64,000 nt of DNA from Haloarcula limicola (GTDB lineage Archaea; Halobacteriota; Halobacteria; Halobacteriales; Haloarculaceae): contig NZ_WRXM01000001.1 in NCBI RefSeq assembly GCF_010119205.1, positions 1,302,001 to 1,366,000 on the forward strand, given 5' to 3'. The first letter of the stretch is position 1. Each line of letters starts with the position of its first letter. Positions 34,907 to 43,832 of this stretch are shown piece after piece. Both the position numbers and the translations under genes were made by a program. A model generated the notes under the pieces. The model had not been told where the DNA came from and did no database searches. It worked only from the letters and a program-made list of their open reading frames with translations.

Positions 34907-36103
34907 TTAGAAGTCGCCGTTGACGATGCTCGCAACGCGCTCTCGGTCGAACAGGTCGTCCTCAGCGCCGTAGACCTGCTTCGCGGCGCGTTCGGTCACG
35001 ACGAGGTTCGTGATCGGTCCCTGATACAGGGGGCCACCGCGGTAGACGTCGCCGTTCTTCACGGCGGTGAGTTGGCTGGCGACGTCGTGGTTCTCCATGA
35101 AGTCGACGACGGTGTCCTGGAACTCCGATTTCGTCTGGCTCTCGTGGCCCCGCAGCATGAGCATCGGCGGGTCGATCTCGAGCAGCGTCTCGTAGTCGAC
35201 GGCCGCCCGGGTGGCGTGGAAGTCCTTGACGTCGGTCTCGGCCAGCGCGTCTCGAACCTTCAGGTCGCGCCACTGCTTGAAGCTCGTCCCCTCGCCGATG
35301 AGGTACGGCGAGAACTCCTCGGGCTCGTTGCCGGCGGCCCACATGATGGCGACGGCCGGGCGTTCGCCCTCGTCGGGGACGACATTCGCGACGTTCGACT
35401 GGAACGTCTCGTCGTGGTACGCCTTGAACGCATCGTAGCGGTCGGTCCGCTGGAAGACCTGCGCGAGTTTCCCGAAGGCCTCGTACAGCGATAGGTACGG
35501 GTAGCTCTGGTGCCACTCGTACCCCGTCGAGAAGATGCTGTTGCCGAAGAAGGGCGCGACGTTCTCGGAGATCTCGTCGACGTCGCTCTGCTTCCAGCCC
35601 TTCGCGCGATTGATGAGGAAGTTCGGGTCGATGACGTGGACGTCCGCGTCGATCGAGTAGAACTGCTCTTTCCCGACGCCGCTGCTCCCCCAGAGCTTCT
35701 TCATTCCGCTCTTGTCGACGCTGACGTCGGGAATCTCGTCGTAGTACCGCGTGTGGTATCGGCTCGGGAGCCAGACGCCCTCGGGCGGGTCCCGGCCGAG
35801 TGCGACGCCCATGTCGGCCCAGCTGCCGTTGTTGGCGACCCACGTCTCGGGGACCGCCTCGAAGGTGACCTCACCGACCGGCTCCATCGACACGGCGTAA
35901 CTCCCGTCGCTCGATGCTTCCGTCTCGGCGTCCGTCTGCTCGGTCCCCGCAGACGTCGCGGCGTCCGTCCCGGACGTTTCGGTGTCGTTCGGCGTCCCCG
36001 ATCCGCCCTCGCTCTGTGAACAGCCCGCGAGCGCGGCGGCACCGGCGAGGCCCGCGGCGGTCCGCAGTACGTTGCGTCTCGTTCGGCGTGGTTCGTCGGC
36101 CAT
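34907..36103 (-). CDS. Iron(III)-siderophore ABC transporter substrate-binding lipoprotein (first paralogue)
   Basis: 398 residues. Tat-lipoprotein start RRTRRNVLRTAAGLAGAAALAGC. After an acidic Thr-rich linker comes the TroA/FepB-like domain: VSMEPVGEVTFEAVPETWV, SDVDEISENVAPFFG, LYEAFGKLAQVF and a final DLFDRERVASIVNGDF. It shares the module order and many motifs with the second paralogue at 38370. It has its own promoter with an iron box 3 bases before the ATG, separate from the permease-ATPase unit upstream. Ligand probably a ferric chelate; exact siderophore unknown. Confidence 0.88.
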   Translation of the reverse strand: MADEPRRTRRNVLRTAAGLAGAAALAGCSQSEGGSGTPNDTETSGTDAATSAGTEQTDAETEASSDGSYAVSMEPVGEVTFEAVPETWVANNGSWADMGVALGRDPPEGVWLPSRYHTRYYDEIPDVSVDKSGMKKLWGSSGVGKEQFYSIDADVHVIDPNFLINRAKGWKQSDVDEISENVAPFFGNSIFSTGYEWHQSYPYLSLYEAFGKLAQVFQRTDRYDAFKAYHDETFQSNVANVVPDEGERPAVAIMWAAGNEPEEFSPYLIGEGTSFKQWRDLKVRDALAETDVKDFHATRAAVDYETLLEIDPPMLMLRGHESQTKSEFQDTVVDFMENHDVASQLTAVKNGDVYRGGPLYQGPITNLVVTERAAKQVYGAEDDLFDRERVASIVNGDF

Positions 36104-36106
36104 GGT

Positions 36107-36122
36107 TTTAGGTTCGCCTAAA
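36107..36122. promoter_or_regulatory. Iron box TTTAGG-TTCG-CCTAAA before first binding-protein gene
   Basis: Perfect palindrome, extended one base on each side (36106-36123), between the likely TATA (about 36124-36131) and the ATG at 36103. It matches the haloarchaeal DtxR/Idr/SirR-type iron-box consensus TTAGG-N-CCTAA, expected to repress when iron is sufficient. Confidence 0.8.
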
Positions 36123-36157
36123 AGTTAAAAACCCTTCCGAAACGGAGACCGGCGCGA

Positions 36158-37009
36158 CTACTCGTCGGGGAGCGCCCGCTTCGGGAGTACCTGCAGCTCC
36201 GGTTCGTGGGTAACGGTGGCCTCGACGCCGAAGACGTCGGCGAGGAGCTGTTCGGTGACCACGTCCGTCGGCGGTCCCCAGTCGTACAGTTCGCCGTCTC
36301 GCAGCGCGACGAGGTAGTCCGCGAACCGGGCCGCCTGTGCGATGTCGTGGAGGACGATCGCGACGGTGACATCCGTCTGCTCGTTCAGCTGCCGGACCGT
36401 CTCTAACACCTTGAACTGGTTGTGTAAGTCGAGGAACGTGGTCGGCTCGTCGAGCAGCAGGACGTCGGTGTCCTGTGCCAGCACCATCGCGATCCACGCG
36501 AGTTGTTTCTGCCCGCCGGAGAGCTGCCCGACCTCCGAGTTCCGCAGGTGTTCGACGCCGGCCATCGAAAGCGATCGCTTGACCACCTCTCGGTCCTCCT
36601 CGGTCGTGCTTTCGAAGAAGCCCCGATGGGGATACCGCCCGTGATAGACCAGGTCCTCGACGGTGATGGAGTCGGGCGACTCGTTCTCCTGTGAGAGGAC
36701 GCCCATCGCGCGGGCGAGTTCCTTCTCGCCGAAGGACTGGATCTCCCGGTCCCAGAGACGGACGGTGCCCGACTCCGGGGAGAGGTGGTTCGAGAGGCCC
36801 TTCAGCAGCGTGCTCTTGCCGCTCCCGTTCGGGCCGACGAGGGCGGTCACCTCCCCCTCGGGGACGTCCAGTCGGGCGATGTCGACGATGGTCTCCTCGG
36901 CGTTGGGATAGCTCAACGCGAGGTCCTCGGCGACCACCGCGCTCTCGACGGGGACGCCCTCGGTGTCGGTGACTCGCTCGTGGCCGTGTTCGCCGTCGGT
37001 CCGCGCCAT
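36158..37009 (-). CDS. Iron-siderophore ABC transporter ATP-binding protein (FecE type)
   Basis: 283 residues. Walker A GPNGSGKSTLLKG, Q-loop in VLSQENESPDSITVEDLVYHGRYP, signature LSGGQKQLAWIAM, Walker B DVLLLDEPTTFLDLHNQ and H-loop VLHDIAQAARFAD are all present. YHGRYPHRGFF after the Q-loop is typical of the siderophore-importer ATPases. The ATG overlaps the permease stop by one base, so they form one operon, and the first binding-protein gene follows. Confidence 0.93.
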   Translation of the reverse strand: MARTDGEHGHERVTDTEGVPVESAVVAEDLALSYPNAEETIVDIARLDVPEGEVTALVGPNGSGKSTLLKGLSNHLSPESGTVRLWDREIQSFGEKELARAMGVLSQENESPDSITVEDLVYHGRYPHRGFFESTTEEDREVVKRSLSMAGVEHLRNSEVGQLSGGQKQLAWIAMVLAQDTDVLLLDEPTTFLDLHNQFKVLETVRQLNEQTDVTVAIVLHDIAQAARFADYLVALRDGELYDWGPPTDVVTEQLLADVFGVEATVTHEPELQVLPKRALPDE

Positions 37010-38175
37010 CAGAGATCACCCATCGTCTGCTGTCTGCGCATGAGATAGAGGAAGTACGGCCCGCCGACGACGCCGGTGACGACGCCGACGGGTATCTGAC
37101 CACCGCCGAACAGGACCGCGAGTCCGAGCCGCGCGCCGACGTCGGCGACGACCATCAGCGCCGGGCCGGCGAAGAGACAGCCGACGATGAGCCGCCGGTA
37201 GTCGCTCCCCAGGACGATGCGGACGACGTGGGGGACGACGAGGCCGAAGAAGCCGATGATCCCGGCGACGGCGATGGCCGTGCTCGCCGCGAGGATGGCG
37301 ACCCCCGAGAGGAGGAACCGCATGCGTTCGACGCGCATCCCGAGCGACTTCGCCGTCCGTTCGCCGAGCAACAGGACGTTGAGCTGGCGAGCGCCGCCGA
37401 TAGCCAGGACGATGGCGAGCGTCGCGGGCACGATCGCCAGTCGGACTTGCTCCCAGCCGGTGCCGGTGAGCGACCCCGTGATCCAGGCGAGCGCCGATTG
37501 GACGACGCCGAGGCTGTCGGCGAAGAAGAAGAGCCCGCGCTGGAGGGACTGGAACACCATGTTGACGATGACGCCCGCGAGGACGAGGCGGACGGGACTG
37601 GTGCCGCCCTTCCACGCGATCCCGTAGACGAGGAGGAACGCGATGGTCCCACCCACGGCGGCCAGCAGCGGCAGCAGCGCCGAGGTAGTGAGCGCGACGC
37701 CGCCGAACAGAACCGGGATCACGATGGTCGCGCCCGGGAAGACGACGAGCGTCAGCAGCACCGTGAGACCCGCTCCGGAGGAGACGCCGAGGACGTACGG
37801 ACTCGCCAGTTCGTTGCGCGTCACGGCCTGGAAGATAGCGCCCGAGACCGCCAGCGACGCGCCGACGATGGCGGCGACGAACACCCGCGGGAGGCGGATG
37901 TTCCAGACGACGAGACTCCGCCGGTTCATCTCGGGGAGTTCGCCGCCCAGCAGGAACGACTCCCAGGCGTCGAGGTCGAAGACGACGCTCGGGTTGAACA
38001 CCGCTCGCCACGCCTGGCCGATCGTCATCGAATAGGAGCCGAAGCTCACCTGCACCAGGCCAGCGATGACGGTCACCCCGAGACAGGCCAGACAGAACGT
38101 CACGAGTTGGGGTGTGATCCAGCCGCGCTCGTCGGCGGTCTCCGAGGGGGCTGAATCGGAATGCGCACTAGCCAT
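37009..38175 (-). CDS. Iron-siderophore ABC transporter permease (FecCD family)
   Basis: 388 residues with about ten membrane helices. Family motifs include RLPRVFVAAIVGASLAVSGAIFQ, NELASPYVLGVSSGAGL, ERTAKSLGM and GIIGFFGLVVPHVVRIVLG. It probably forms a homodimeric pore with two copies of the ATPase encoded next. It starts 7 bases from an iron box. The start codon lies within an AT-rich promoter shared with no other gene; the opposite operon begins 195 bases away. Confidence 0.94.
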   Translation of the reverse strand: MASAHSDSAPSETADERGWITPQLVTFCLACLGVTVIAGLVQVSFGSYSMTIGQAWRAVFNPSVVFDLDAWESFLLGGELPEMNRRSLVVWNIRLPRVFVAAIVGASLAVSGAIFQAVTRNELASPYVLGVSSGAGLTVLLTLVVFPGATIVIPVLFGGVALTTSALLPLLAAVGGTIAFLLVYGIAWKGGTSPVRLVLAGVIVNMVFQSLQRGLFFFADSLGVVQSALAWITGSLTGTGWEQVRLAIVPATLAIVLAIGGARQLNVLLLGERTAKSLGMRVERMRFLLSGVAILAASTAIAVAGIIGFFGLVVPHVVRIVLGSDYRRLIVGCLFAGPALMVVADVGARLGLAVLFGGGQIPVGVVTGVVGGPYFLYLMRRQQTMGDL

Positions 38176-38182
38176 ACATGGA

Positions 38183-38198
38183 TTTAGGGTTACCTAAA
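38183..38198. promoter_or_regulatory. Iron box TTTAGG-GTTA-CCTAAA before permease gene
   Basis: Perfect arms with a four-base spacer, seven bases upstream of the permease ATG (38175). On the minus strand an ATAATATG element at 38202-38209 is the likely TATA. Same spacing as the other boxes in this region. Confidence 0.78.
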
Positions 38199-38312
38199 CA
38201 GCATATTATGGGTTTCGGTTCGGCATAGTGACTGAGAGATTCGACGGGACTCTCGGCGAACAGTACGGGAGTTTTTCGGTCGGAGCGGCGTTCGCTGTAA
38301 CACCCTCCTACT

Positions 38313-38328
38313 TTTAGGCTCGCCGAAA
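38313..38328. promoter_or_regulatory. Near-palindromic iron box TTTAGG-CTCG-CCGAAA
   Basis: One mismatch in the right arm. It lies 36 bases before the perfect box that precedes the second binding-protein gene and just upstream of its TATA, so it may be a second operator for tighter control of the plus-strand operon. Confidence 0.55.
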
Positions 38329-38348
38329 TACCGGAACGAATATATGTA

Positions 38349-38364
38349 TTTAGGTGTCCCTAAA
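38349..38364. promoter_or_regulatory. Iron box TTTAGG-TGTC-CCTAAA before second binding-protein gene
   Basis: Palindrome with TTTAGG and CCTAAA arms, five bases upstream of the ATG at 38370. A TATA-like ATATATGTA precedes it at about 38340. Binding here would block the start site. Confidence 0.8.
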
Positions 38365-38369
38365 CGATA

Positions 38370-39623
38370 ATGCCAATCGACGACGACTCCTGCTCGACGC
38401 GGCGGCGGTTCGTAGCGGCGGGCCTCGGCGCGGCGACGAGCGGACTACTCGCGGGGTGTGGCGGATCGAGCGCCGACGGAGACGGGACCGAGCGGTCGAC
38501 CGCGACCGACGCCGATCAGGGTCCAGAGACGGCCGCCGAGACGGACGGTTCGACCGCCGCGGGAGAGGGACACACCGTCTCGATGTCCCCGGTCGGCGAG
38601 GTGAGCTTCGACGCGGTTCCGACGGAGGTCTTCACCGTCTTCCCGCAGTACCTCGACATGGCCGTCGCGCTGGGCCACGGCGAGTCGGTGAACTCGGTGT
38701 ACGTCCCCGAGATGTCGGGGACGACGATGAACCACTACTACCACCGCCTCGACGGCGTCTCGTTGGAGTGGGAGGGGTTGCGGGACCCGCTGAGCGACGG
38801 ACTTCCGAAGGAACTGCTCTACGAGTTGGGAAGTGACGTCCACCTCGCCGACCCCGTGTGGGCGGCGGCCCAGGACAACTGGAGCGACGCCGACGTCGAC
38901 GAAATATCCTCCCAGATCGGCCCGTGGTTTGGGAACTTCTACAGCGGGACGCAGGCGGCCCCGCCGAACGGCGACGGCGACTACCGGTACTACGGTCTCT
39001 GGGATTTATTTGGGAAGGTCGCGACTGTGTTTCGGGAGCGCGAGCGCTACGAGGCGCTCGCGCAGGTCCACTCGGACCTCGTCTCGCGCGTCCAGTCGAA
39101 CCTCCCGCCGGAGTCCGAGCGACCGACCGCCGTGCGGGTGACGCTGGCCAGCGACGGCTCGAAGTTCTGGACGTACCACCTGAACGAGCCCGGTTACTGG
39201 CTGGCCGACACGCGGCCGCTCGGGGCCCGCGACGCCTTCGCCGAGAAGGACTGGGGTAGCCTCTGGGGCAGCGTCTCCTACGAGGCGATGCTGGAGGCGG
39301 ACCCGGACGTCATCCTCCACCTCTGGGGACTGACCCCGAACTACGACATGGCGAAGACCCGTCAGCAACTCGAGAACCACTCGGCCGGGCAGACCTTACA
39401 GGCCGTCCGGAACGACCGGGTGTACCCCGCTGGGATGCGCTATCAGGGCCCCATCATGAACCTCTTCCAGATAGAGATGGGCGCGAAACAGCTCTATCCC
39501 GACGTCTTCGGCGAGTGGCCCGAGTACGAAGACGGGAGTCCGTACCCGGAGATTCCCGAGGAAGAACAGTTGTTCGACCGAGAGAGAGTCGCCGGCATCG
39601 TCACGGGGGAGGGAAGCGCGTGA
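38370..39623 (+). CDS. Iron(III)-siderophore ABC transporter substrate-binding lipoprotein (second paralogue)
   Basis: 417 residues. Tat-lipobox start TRRRFVAAGLGAATSGLLAGC. Core motifs parallel the first paralogue: VSMSPVGEVSFDAVPTE, DMAVALGHGE, DADVDEISSQIGPWFGNF, LWDLFGKVATVF, YPAGMRYQGPIMNLFQIEMGAKQLY and LFDRERVAGIVTGEG. It lacks its own permease, so the two proteins may share the single permease-ATPase pair. The last four bases overlap the start of the flavoprotein gene (GTGA). Confidence 0.88.
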   Translation: MPIDDDSCSTRRRFVAAGLGAATSGLLAGCGGSSADGDGTERSTATDADQGPETAAETDGSTAAGEGHTVSMSPVGEVSFDAVPTEVFTVFPQYLDMAVALGHGESVNSVYVPEMSGTTMNHYYHRLDGVSLEWEGLRDPLSDGLPKELLYELGSDVHLADPVWAAAQDNWSDADVDEISSQIGPWFGNFYSGTQAAPPNGDGDYRYYGLWDLFGKVATVFRERERYEALAQVHSDLVSRVQSNLPPESERPTAVRVTLASDGSKFWTYHLNEPGYWLADTRPLGARDAFAEKDWGSLWGSVSYEAMLEADPDVILHLWGLTPNYDMAKTRQQLENHSAGQTLQAVRNDRVYPAGMRYQGPIMNLFQIEMGAKQLYPDVFGEWPEYEDGSPYPEIPEEEQLFDRERVAGIVTGEGSA

Positions 39624-40615
39624 GCGCGGCGGACGGACGCGACGGGGACGACGAAGACGACGGAGACGACGCGGCCGCGAGCCACTACGACGTCGCGATC
39701 GTCGGGGGCGGGCCGGCCGGCTGTTCGGCCGGGGTCTTCACCGCCCGCTACGGCCTCGATACGGCGGTCTTCGACCGCGGGAACTCCTCGCTGGCCCGGT
39801 GTGCGTACCTACAGAACTACCTGGGCTTCCCGGGCGGCATCGACGTCGAGACGTTCCTCGAACTCGCGCGGGACCACGCCGGTGCCGCCGGCTGTGACGT
39901 GGTCGAGGACATGGTCGAATCGATCGAACGCGGGGGCGAGAGCGGGGGCGGCTTTCGGGTCGAGACCCAAGACGGCGGGCCGGTCACCGCCGACCGGGTC
40001 GTCGCGGCGACGCGCTACGGCGGGGAGTACCTTCGGCCGCTCGACGGCGACGCGATGTTCGAGACCCACGAACACGACGGCGAGGAACACGAGCACTTCG
40101 ACCCCGACTACGCCGACGACGACGGTCGGACGCCGGTCGAGGGGCTGTACGTCGCCTCGCCGGCGGGCGAACGCGACGTCCAGGCCATCGTCGCCGCGGG
40201 CCAGGGCGCCCACGTTGCCCGCACGCTCCTCGCGGAGTGGCGGCGCGCGGAGGGGCTTCCGGAGGGCGTCCTCGCCAACCACTACGACTGGCTGCGCCCC
40301 GACTCGGAGTTCGAGGGGGCGTGGGGCGAGCGCGAGCGCTGGCGGGAGTGGTTCGACGACCGCGCGGCCGACGCCGAGGTGGACGACGAACGCCTCTCGA
40401 CGCTGCGCGAACGGGCCGTCGACCGGGCGTTCGAGACGCGTCGCAGCGACGAGGAGATCCAGCGCCTCACCGACGAGGGCCGCCGACGCCTCGCCGAACA
40501 CCTCGACCCCGAGAGTCTGGTCGAGGCCGTCGGGAGCGACGCGGTCCTCGACGCCGTCGACGACGAGCAAATCAGGGAGTATCTGGAGACCGAACCCGTC
40601 GAGCGGACGCCGTAG
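39620..40615 (+). CDS. Thioredoxin-reductase-like FAD protein of the iron regulon, lacking the NAD(P) domain
   Basis: 331 residues from a GTG overlapping the upstream stop. The FAD-binding motif VAIVGGGPAGCSAGVFTARYG lies near residues 24-44. ARCAYLQNYLGFPGGI resembles the thioredoxin-reductase fold but has no redox CxxC. The usual second Rossmann domain for NAD(P)H is missing; between the FAD halves is a His/acid-rich stretch (ETHEHDGEEHEHFDPD). The GLYVASPAG...DVQAIVAAGQGA motif closes the FAD site. A C-terminal helical extension of about 100 residues is unusual. Context suggests release or reduction of siderophore-bound iron, but no electron donor site is visible. Confidence 0.8.
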   Translation: MSAADGRDGDDEDDGDDAAASHYDVAIVGGGPAGCSAGVFTARYGLDTAVFDRGNSSLARCAYLQNYLGFPGGIDVETFLELARDHAGAAGCDVVEDMVESIERGGESGGGFRVETQDGGPVTADRVVAATRYGGEYLRPLDGDAMFETHEHDGEEHEHFDPDYADDDGRTPVEGLYVASPAGERDVQAIVAAGQGAHVARTLLAEWRRAEGLPEGVLANHYDWLRPDSEFEGAWGERERWREWFDDRAADAEVDDERLSTLRERAVDRAFETRRSDEEIQRLTDEGRRRLAEHLDPESLVEAVGSDAVLDAVDDEQIREYLETEPVERTP

Positions 40616-40625
40616 CCGGACCACC

Positions 40626-41540
40626 ATGGTCGGAACCACACTCGCCGAACTCCGCGACCGAATCGAGACCCTCGCCAGTTCCGACGGCGAGTACTACCTC
40701 GTCTGTGCGCGCACCGGGGACCGCCCGGTCCCGGCGGCCGAGGCGCGCTTCGACAGTCGCTCGACGGCACAGCGGGCAGCACGCGCGACCGAGCGGTATC
40801 GGCGAGCGCTCCGACGCTACGACCCGCGGCTCCCGCACTACGACGTCGTCGTCTGTCAGGCAGTCGAACCGCGCGTGACGGGCGAGCGACCGGCGGGCGA
40901 CTCGACGGACGAGGGCGCGCCCGCGGACACCGGCAGCGGGGACGCGTCCGCGGAACCGACCCGCCGTCGCCGCATCGACTTCTGTCACAGCGTCGCGGCC
41001 GCCGTCTTCGAGACGCTGTCGGCGGCGGGCCACGACGCCGTCGAATCGGCGGTCATGGACACCTACTTCGACCTCGCGGAGACCGTCGACGACCTCGACG
41101 ACCTCTGTGTCTGCCTTCTAGAGAGCATGGCGACCGAACTCGACCGGCGACTCACGCCCGACGAACGGGCCGACGTCCTCGCCGACGCCGCGGGACGGCT
41201 GCCGCCGGTCGAGTCCGGGAGACGGCCGATCCCGGCGGCGTTTTCCCACCTCCGAGACCGGGGGTTGCTCGACGGCTACGTCGAGTCGCCGCCGTCGGCG
41301 TCCACCGACGGCGGCACTCGATCGGTCGTCGTCCGGCTGTCCGGGTACGCCCTCTCGCCGCGGAACGGTCGACTTCCCGTCCTCCCCCTCGTCCTGGCGC
41401 TCTACCGGGGTGCCGGCGACGGGCCGCCCGCGGCGCTCCGGGCAGTTCACGTCGACGGGGACTGGCGGCTCACGCTCGTCTACACCCGGGACGGCGGGCC
41501 AGAGGAACTGGCGAGCGTCCCGATCCGATCCGCGCTCTGA
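40626..41540 (+). CDS. Conserved haloarchaeal protein of iron regulon, unknown function
   Basis: 304 residues. The N-terminal 85 residues (MVGTTLAELRDRIETLA, STAQRAARATERYRRALRRYDP, YDVVVCQAVEP) form a small alpha/beta unit. After a disordered Asp/Ala linker there is a domain with FCHSVAAAVFETLSAAGHDAVESAVMDTYFDLAE, CLLESMATELDRR, and a beta-rich end. No cofactor motif recognised. It starts ten bases after the flavoprotein stop, so it belongs to the iron-controlled operon. Confidence 0.75.
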   Translation: MVGTTLAELRDRIETLASSDGEYYLVCARTGDRPVPAAEARFDSRSTAQRAARATERYRRALRRYDPRLPHYDVVVCQAVEPRVTGERPAGDSTDEGAPADTGSGDASAEPTRRRRIDFCHSVAAAVFETLSAAGHDAVESAVMDTYFDLAETVDDLDDLCVCLLESMATELDRRLTPDERADVLADAAGRLPPVESGRRPIPAAFSHLRDRGLLDGYVESPPSASTDGGTRSVVVRLSGYALSPRNGRLPVLPLVLALYRGAGDGPPAALRAVHVDGDWRLTLVYTRDGGPEELASVPIRSAL

Positions 41541-41664
41541 GCGGCGCTGTCATCGATATCCGGCGTTCAGACGGGGTGGTAACCGAGACAGGTCACTTCC
41601 GGTCCCGTGCGGAAATTGTTAGAAAAATGAAGAGCGTTATCTACCTGAGAAGAGTACGTAGCGA

Positions 41665-42327
41665 ATGGTCACGATCGTCAGAGGGTCGATTCCGGCGACC
41701 GAGTTCGCACTCAGCCACACGCTCGAACGCCACCCAGACGCGGAGTTCGAAGTCGAGCGGATCGCCGACAGCGGGAACGGGCAGGTGATGCCGATCCTGT
41801 GGGTCAGAAGCGACGACGCCGACGCGATCGAGGCGACGCTCGACGAGAACCCGACGGTCAGCGACGTGACCCTCATCGGGGACTTCGACGGGGAGTGCCT
41901 CTACTGGATGCAGTGGGTCAGCCACGTGCAGCTGGTCATCCAGATGCTGACCAACTCGAAGGCGACGATCCTGACCGCCTTCGGCAGCGGCGACAGCTGG
42001 CAGTTGCGAGTGATGTACCCGACCCGAGAACTGTTCGCCGAGACCCACGAGTTCGCCGCGGACCACGACATCCCGTTCGAAATCGAATTCATTCGCGAGA
42101 TGGAGGGGGAGCCGGCGGGCCGATACGGCCTGACCGTCGAGCAGCACGAGGCGCTCGTCGCCGCCGCGAGAGCGGGCTACTTCGAGGTCCCGCGCGAGAC
42201 GACGCTCGAGGAACTCGCCGAGTCGGTCGGGGTCTCCCACCAGGCCCTCTCCGAGCGACTCCGGCGAGCGACGGGCGCGCTGGTCGAGGACACGCTCCTC
42301 ATCGGTCGGCCCGGCGACGGCGACTGA
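41665..42327 (+). CDS. Bacterio-opsin-activator-type HTH_10 regulator
   Basis: 220 residues. The N-terminal sensor-like part shows VMPILWVRSDDADAIEATL, MQWVSHVQLVIQMLTNSKATIL. The C-terminal HTH_10 domain is LTVEQHEALVAAARAGYFEVPRE, LEELAESVGVSHQALSERLRRAT. It follows the iron regulon on the same strand after a 124-base gap with its own AT-rich promoter, so separate control is likely. Targets unknown. Confidence 0.88.
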   Translation: MVTIVRGSIPATEFALSHTLERHPDAEFEVERIADSGNGQVMPILWVRSDDADAIEATLDENPTVSDVTLIGDFDGECLYWMQWVSHVQLVIQMLTNSKATILTAFGSGDSWQLRVMYPTRELFAETHEFAADHDIPFEIEFIREMEGEPAGRYGLTVEQHEALVAAARAGYFEVPRETTLEELAESVGVSHQALSERLRRATGALVEDTLLIGRPGDGD

Positions 42328-42345
42328 GAGCCGGCCGACGACGGG

Positions 42346-43440
42346 TCACACTGCCGGTCTCGCGGCCACCGGGTCGTCGTCGTCGACCAGCGTCGCCACG
42401 TCCTCGCGGAGCAACTGCGCGGCCAGCAGCCGCATCTGCCGGGCCTCGGCGGCAGAGAGGACGTCCGGTCCGACGAGCCGGTCGGCGAGCGGGTCGTAGG
42501 CCGACGGATCGAACCCGAGCTCCGAGAGGTACTCGCGGACGGCCGACGATTCCAGTCCCTCGGATATCGCGGCGTCGCTGAGGTCCCGGAGGTCGCCGAA
42601 CGACGGGATTTCGACGCGGTTCGAGTCGACGCCGCCTCCCCCGACGCCCACCGATTTCGTCGCCGTCTGCTCGACGACGCGGCCCATGTCGAAGGCGAGT
42701 CGCACCGTCTCGCTGGGCAGTGCCGTGTCGGGCGCTCGCCACTCGACGGTCGGGGTCGCCTCGCGCAGTCGAACGGGATTCAGCATCGTGTCCTCCGGGC
42801 AGAAGTGCTCCTCGACGGCGGCGGCCTCGACGCCGTTGCTCGCCGCGACCCCTTTGAACAGTTCGAAGGCGGTATCGACGCGGTCGTTCCACTCGGAGAC
42901 CGAGTCCGCGTACGACCAGAGGCCGCAGTACCGGGCGAACTCGTCGCTCTCCTGCTGTCGATACGCGTGAGCGCGGGAGGACTGCTGTCGGCGCTCCCCG
43001 AGGTAGTACGGCGAGGAGTTCACGAGCGCCAGCGCCGGGTCCAGCGCCGTCAGGAGGTTCAGCTGTCGCACCGGCTCGGTCTTCTCGAAGTGGACGTGCG
43101 TGCCCGCGCAGTTCTTCGCGCTCGTAATCCGTTCGCCGTAGATGTCCTCGAACAGCCGCCCGCGGTCACCCGTCGCGTCCGGCGCTGCGCTGGTCAGCGG
43201 CGTCCCGAGCGGGACGAGGTGGAGCCCCTCGCTGCGGGCCGCCGTGAGCGCGGTCCGGAGGATCGACTGCAGTTCCCGGCGGAGGGAGTCCTCCGTCTCG
43301 TGCGGAGAGGTCCGTACCTCTACGAGGGGCGCGATGAACTCCGGCTCGATCCTGTCGTGTGCCTTCGGCAGCGCTCGCCCGTCGGTCAGTCTCCCCTGTT
43401 CGTCGACGGTCCAGAACTCCATTTCGATGCCGAGTTTCAT
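42346..43440 (-). CDS. gshA: Glutamate-cysteine ligase family protein (GCS2 type)
   Basis: 364 residues. MKLGIEMEFWTVDEQGRLTD, EFIAPLVEVRTSPHET, KNCAGTHVHFEKTEPV and LVNSSPYYLGERRQQSSRAHAYR are GCS2-type ATP-grasp-like ligase motifs (carboxylate-amine ligase). Haloarchaea accumulate gamma-glutamylcysteine as their main thiol, made by a GshA of this kind. This may be that enzyme or a relative with another amine. It is convergent with the HTH gene. Confidence 0.8.
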   Translation of the reverse strand: MKLGIEMEFWTVDEQGRLTDGRALPKAHDRIEPEFIAPLVEVRTSPHETEDSLRRELQSILRTALTAARSEGLHLVPLGTPLTSAAPDATGDRGRLFEDIYGERITSAKNCAGTHVHFEKTEPVRQLNLLTALDPALALVNSSPYYLGERRQQSSRAHAYRQQESDEFARYCGLWSYADSVSEWNDRVDTAFELFKGVAASNGVEAAAVEEHFCPEDTMLNPVRLREATPTVEWRAPDTALPSETVRLAFDMGRVVEQTATKSVGVGGGGVDSNRVEIPSFGDLRDLSDAAISEGLESSAVREYLSELGFDPSAYDPLADRLVGPDVLSAAEARQMRLLAAQLLREDVATLVDDDDPVAARPAV

Positions 43441-43832
43441 GATTGATGTGAGCCGTCCCGCTCACGTTCGAGTTGTCACGAGCGAAACATCTGGGTACTC
43501 GGCTTGCGCTCGCCAAGCAGTCATAAGGGGGTAGATGTTGCCTCGATCTCGAACTGAAATACGCAGACAGCGGCTGTCTCGACGGCGATATCGGCGTCGT
43601 TCACGTAGGCGTTGTCGACGGCGCTACCCATCGTTCGCGGCAATTCTGTCCGACGGCTGTTCTTCGCCCGGCTCGCTTCGACGGGGAGGCGACGATCGGA
43701 CCGCAGCGTGGCGGTTCTGACACGCGGACTCGAGTGAGATCGGCGACGCCGCCGTCGGCTGGCAAATGGTATATCGCGATATAGAATCGAGCTGTCCGAC
43801 GGTCGCGGCCGAGAGACACGAGCGGCGTCGGC
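43441..43832. other. 392-base intergenic region without a gene
   Basis: Open frames here are arginine-rich shadows and none is credible. It should hold the promoter of the gshA-like gene at its left end and the 3' end of the membrane protein at its right end. The only distinctive element is a 14-bp palindrome (separate entry). Confidence 0.5.
43770..43783. repeat. 14-bp perfect palindrome TATATCGCGATATA
   Basis: Perfect dyad in an otherwise plain intergenic stretch, about 50 bases beyond the stop of the membrane protein gene. It might be a regulator site, a terminator-linked element or a remnant. Confidence 0.5.
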
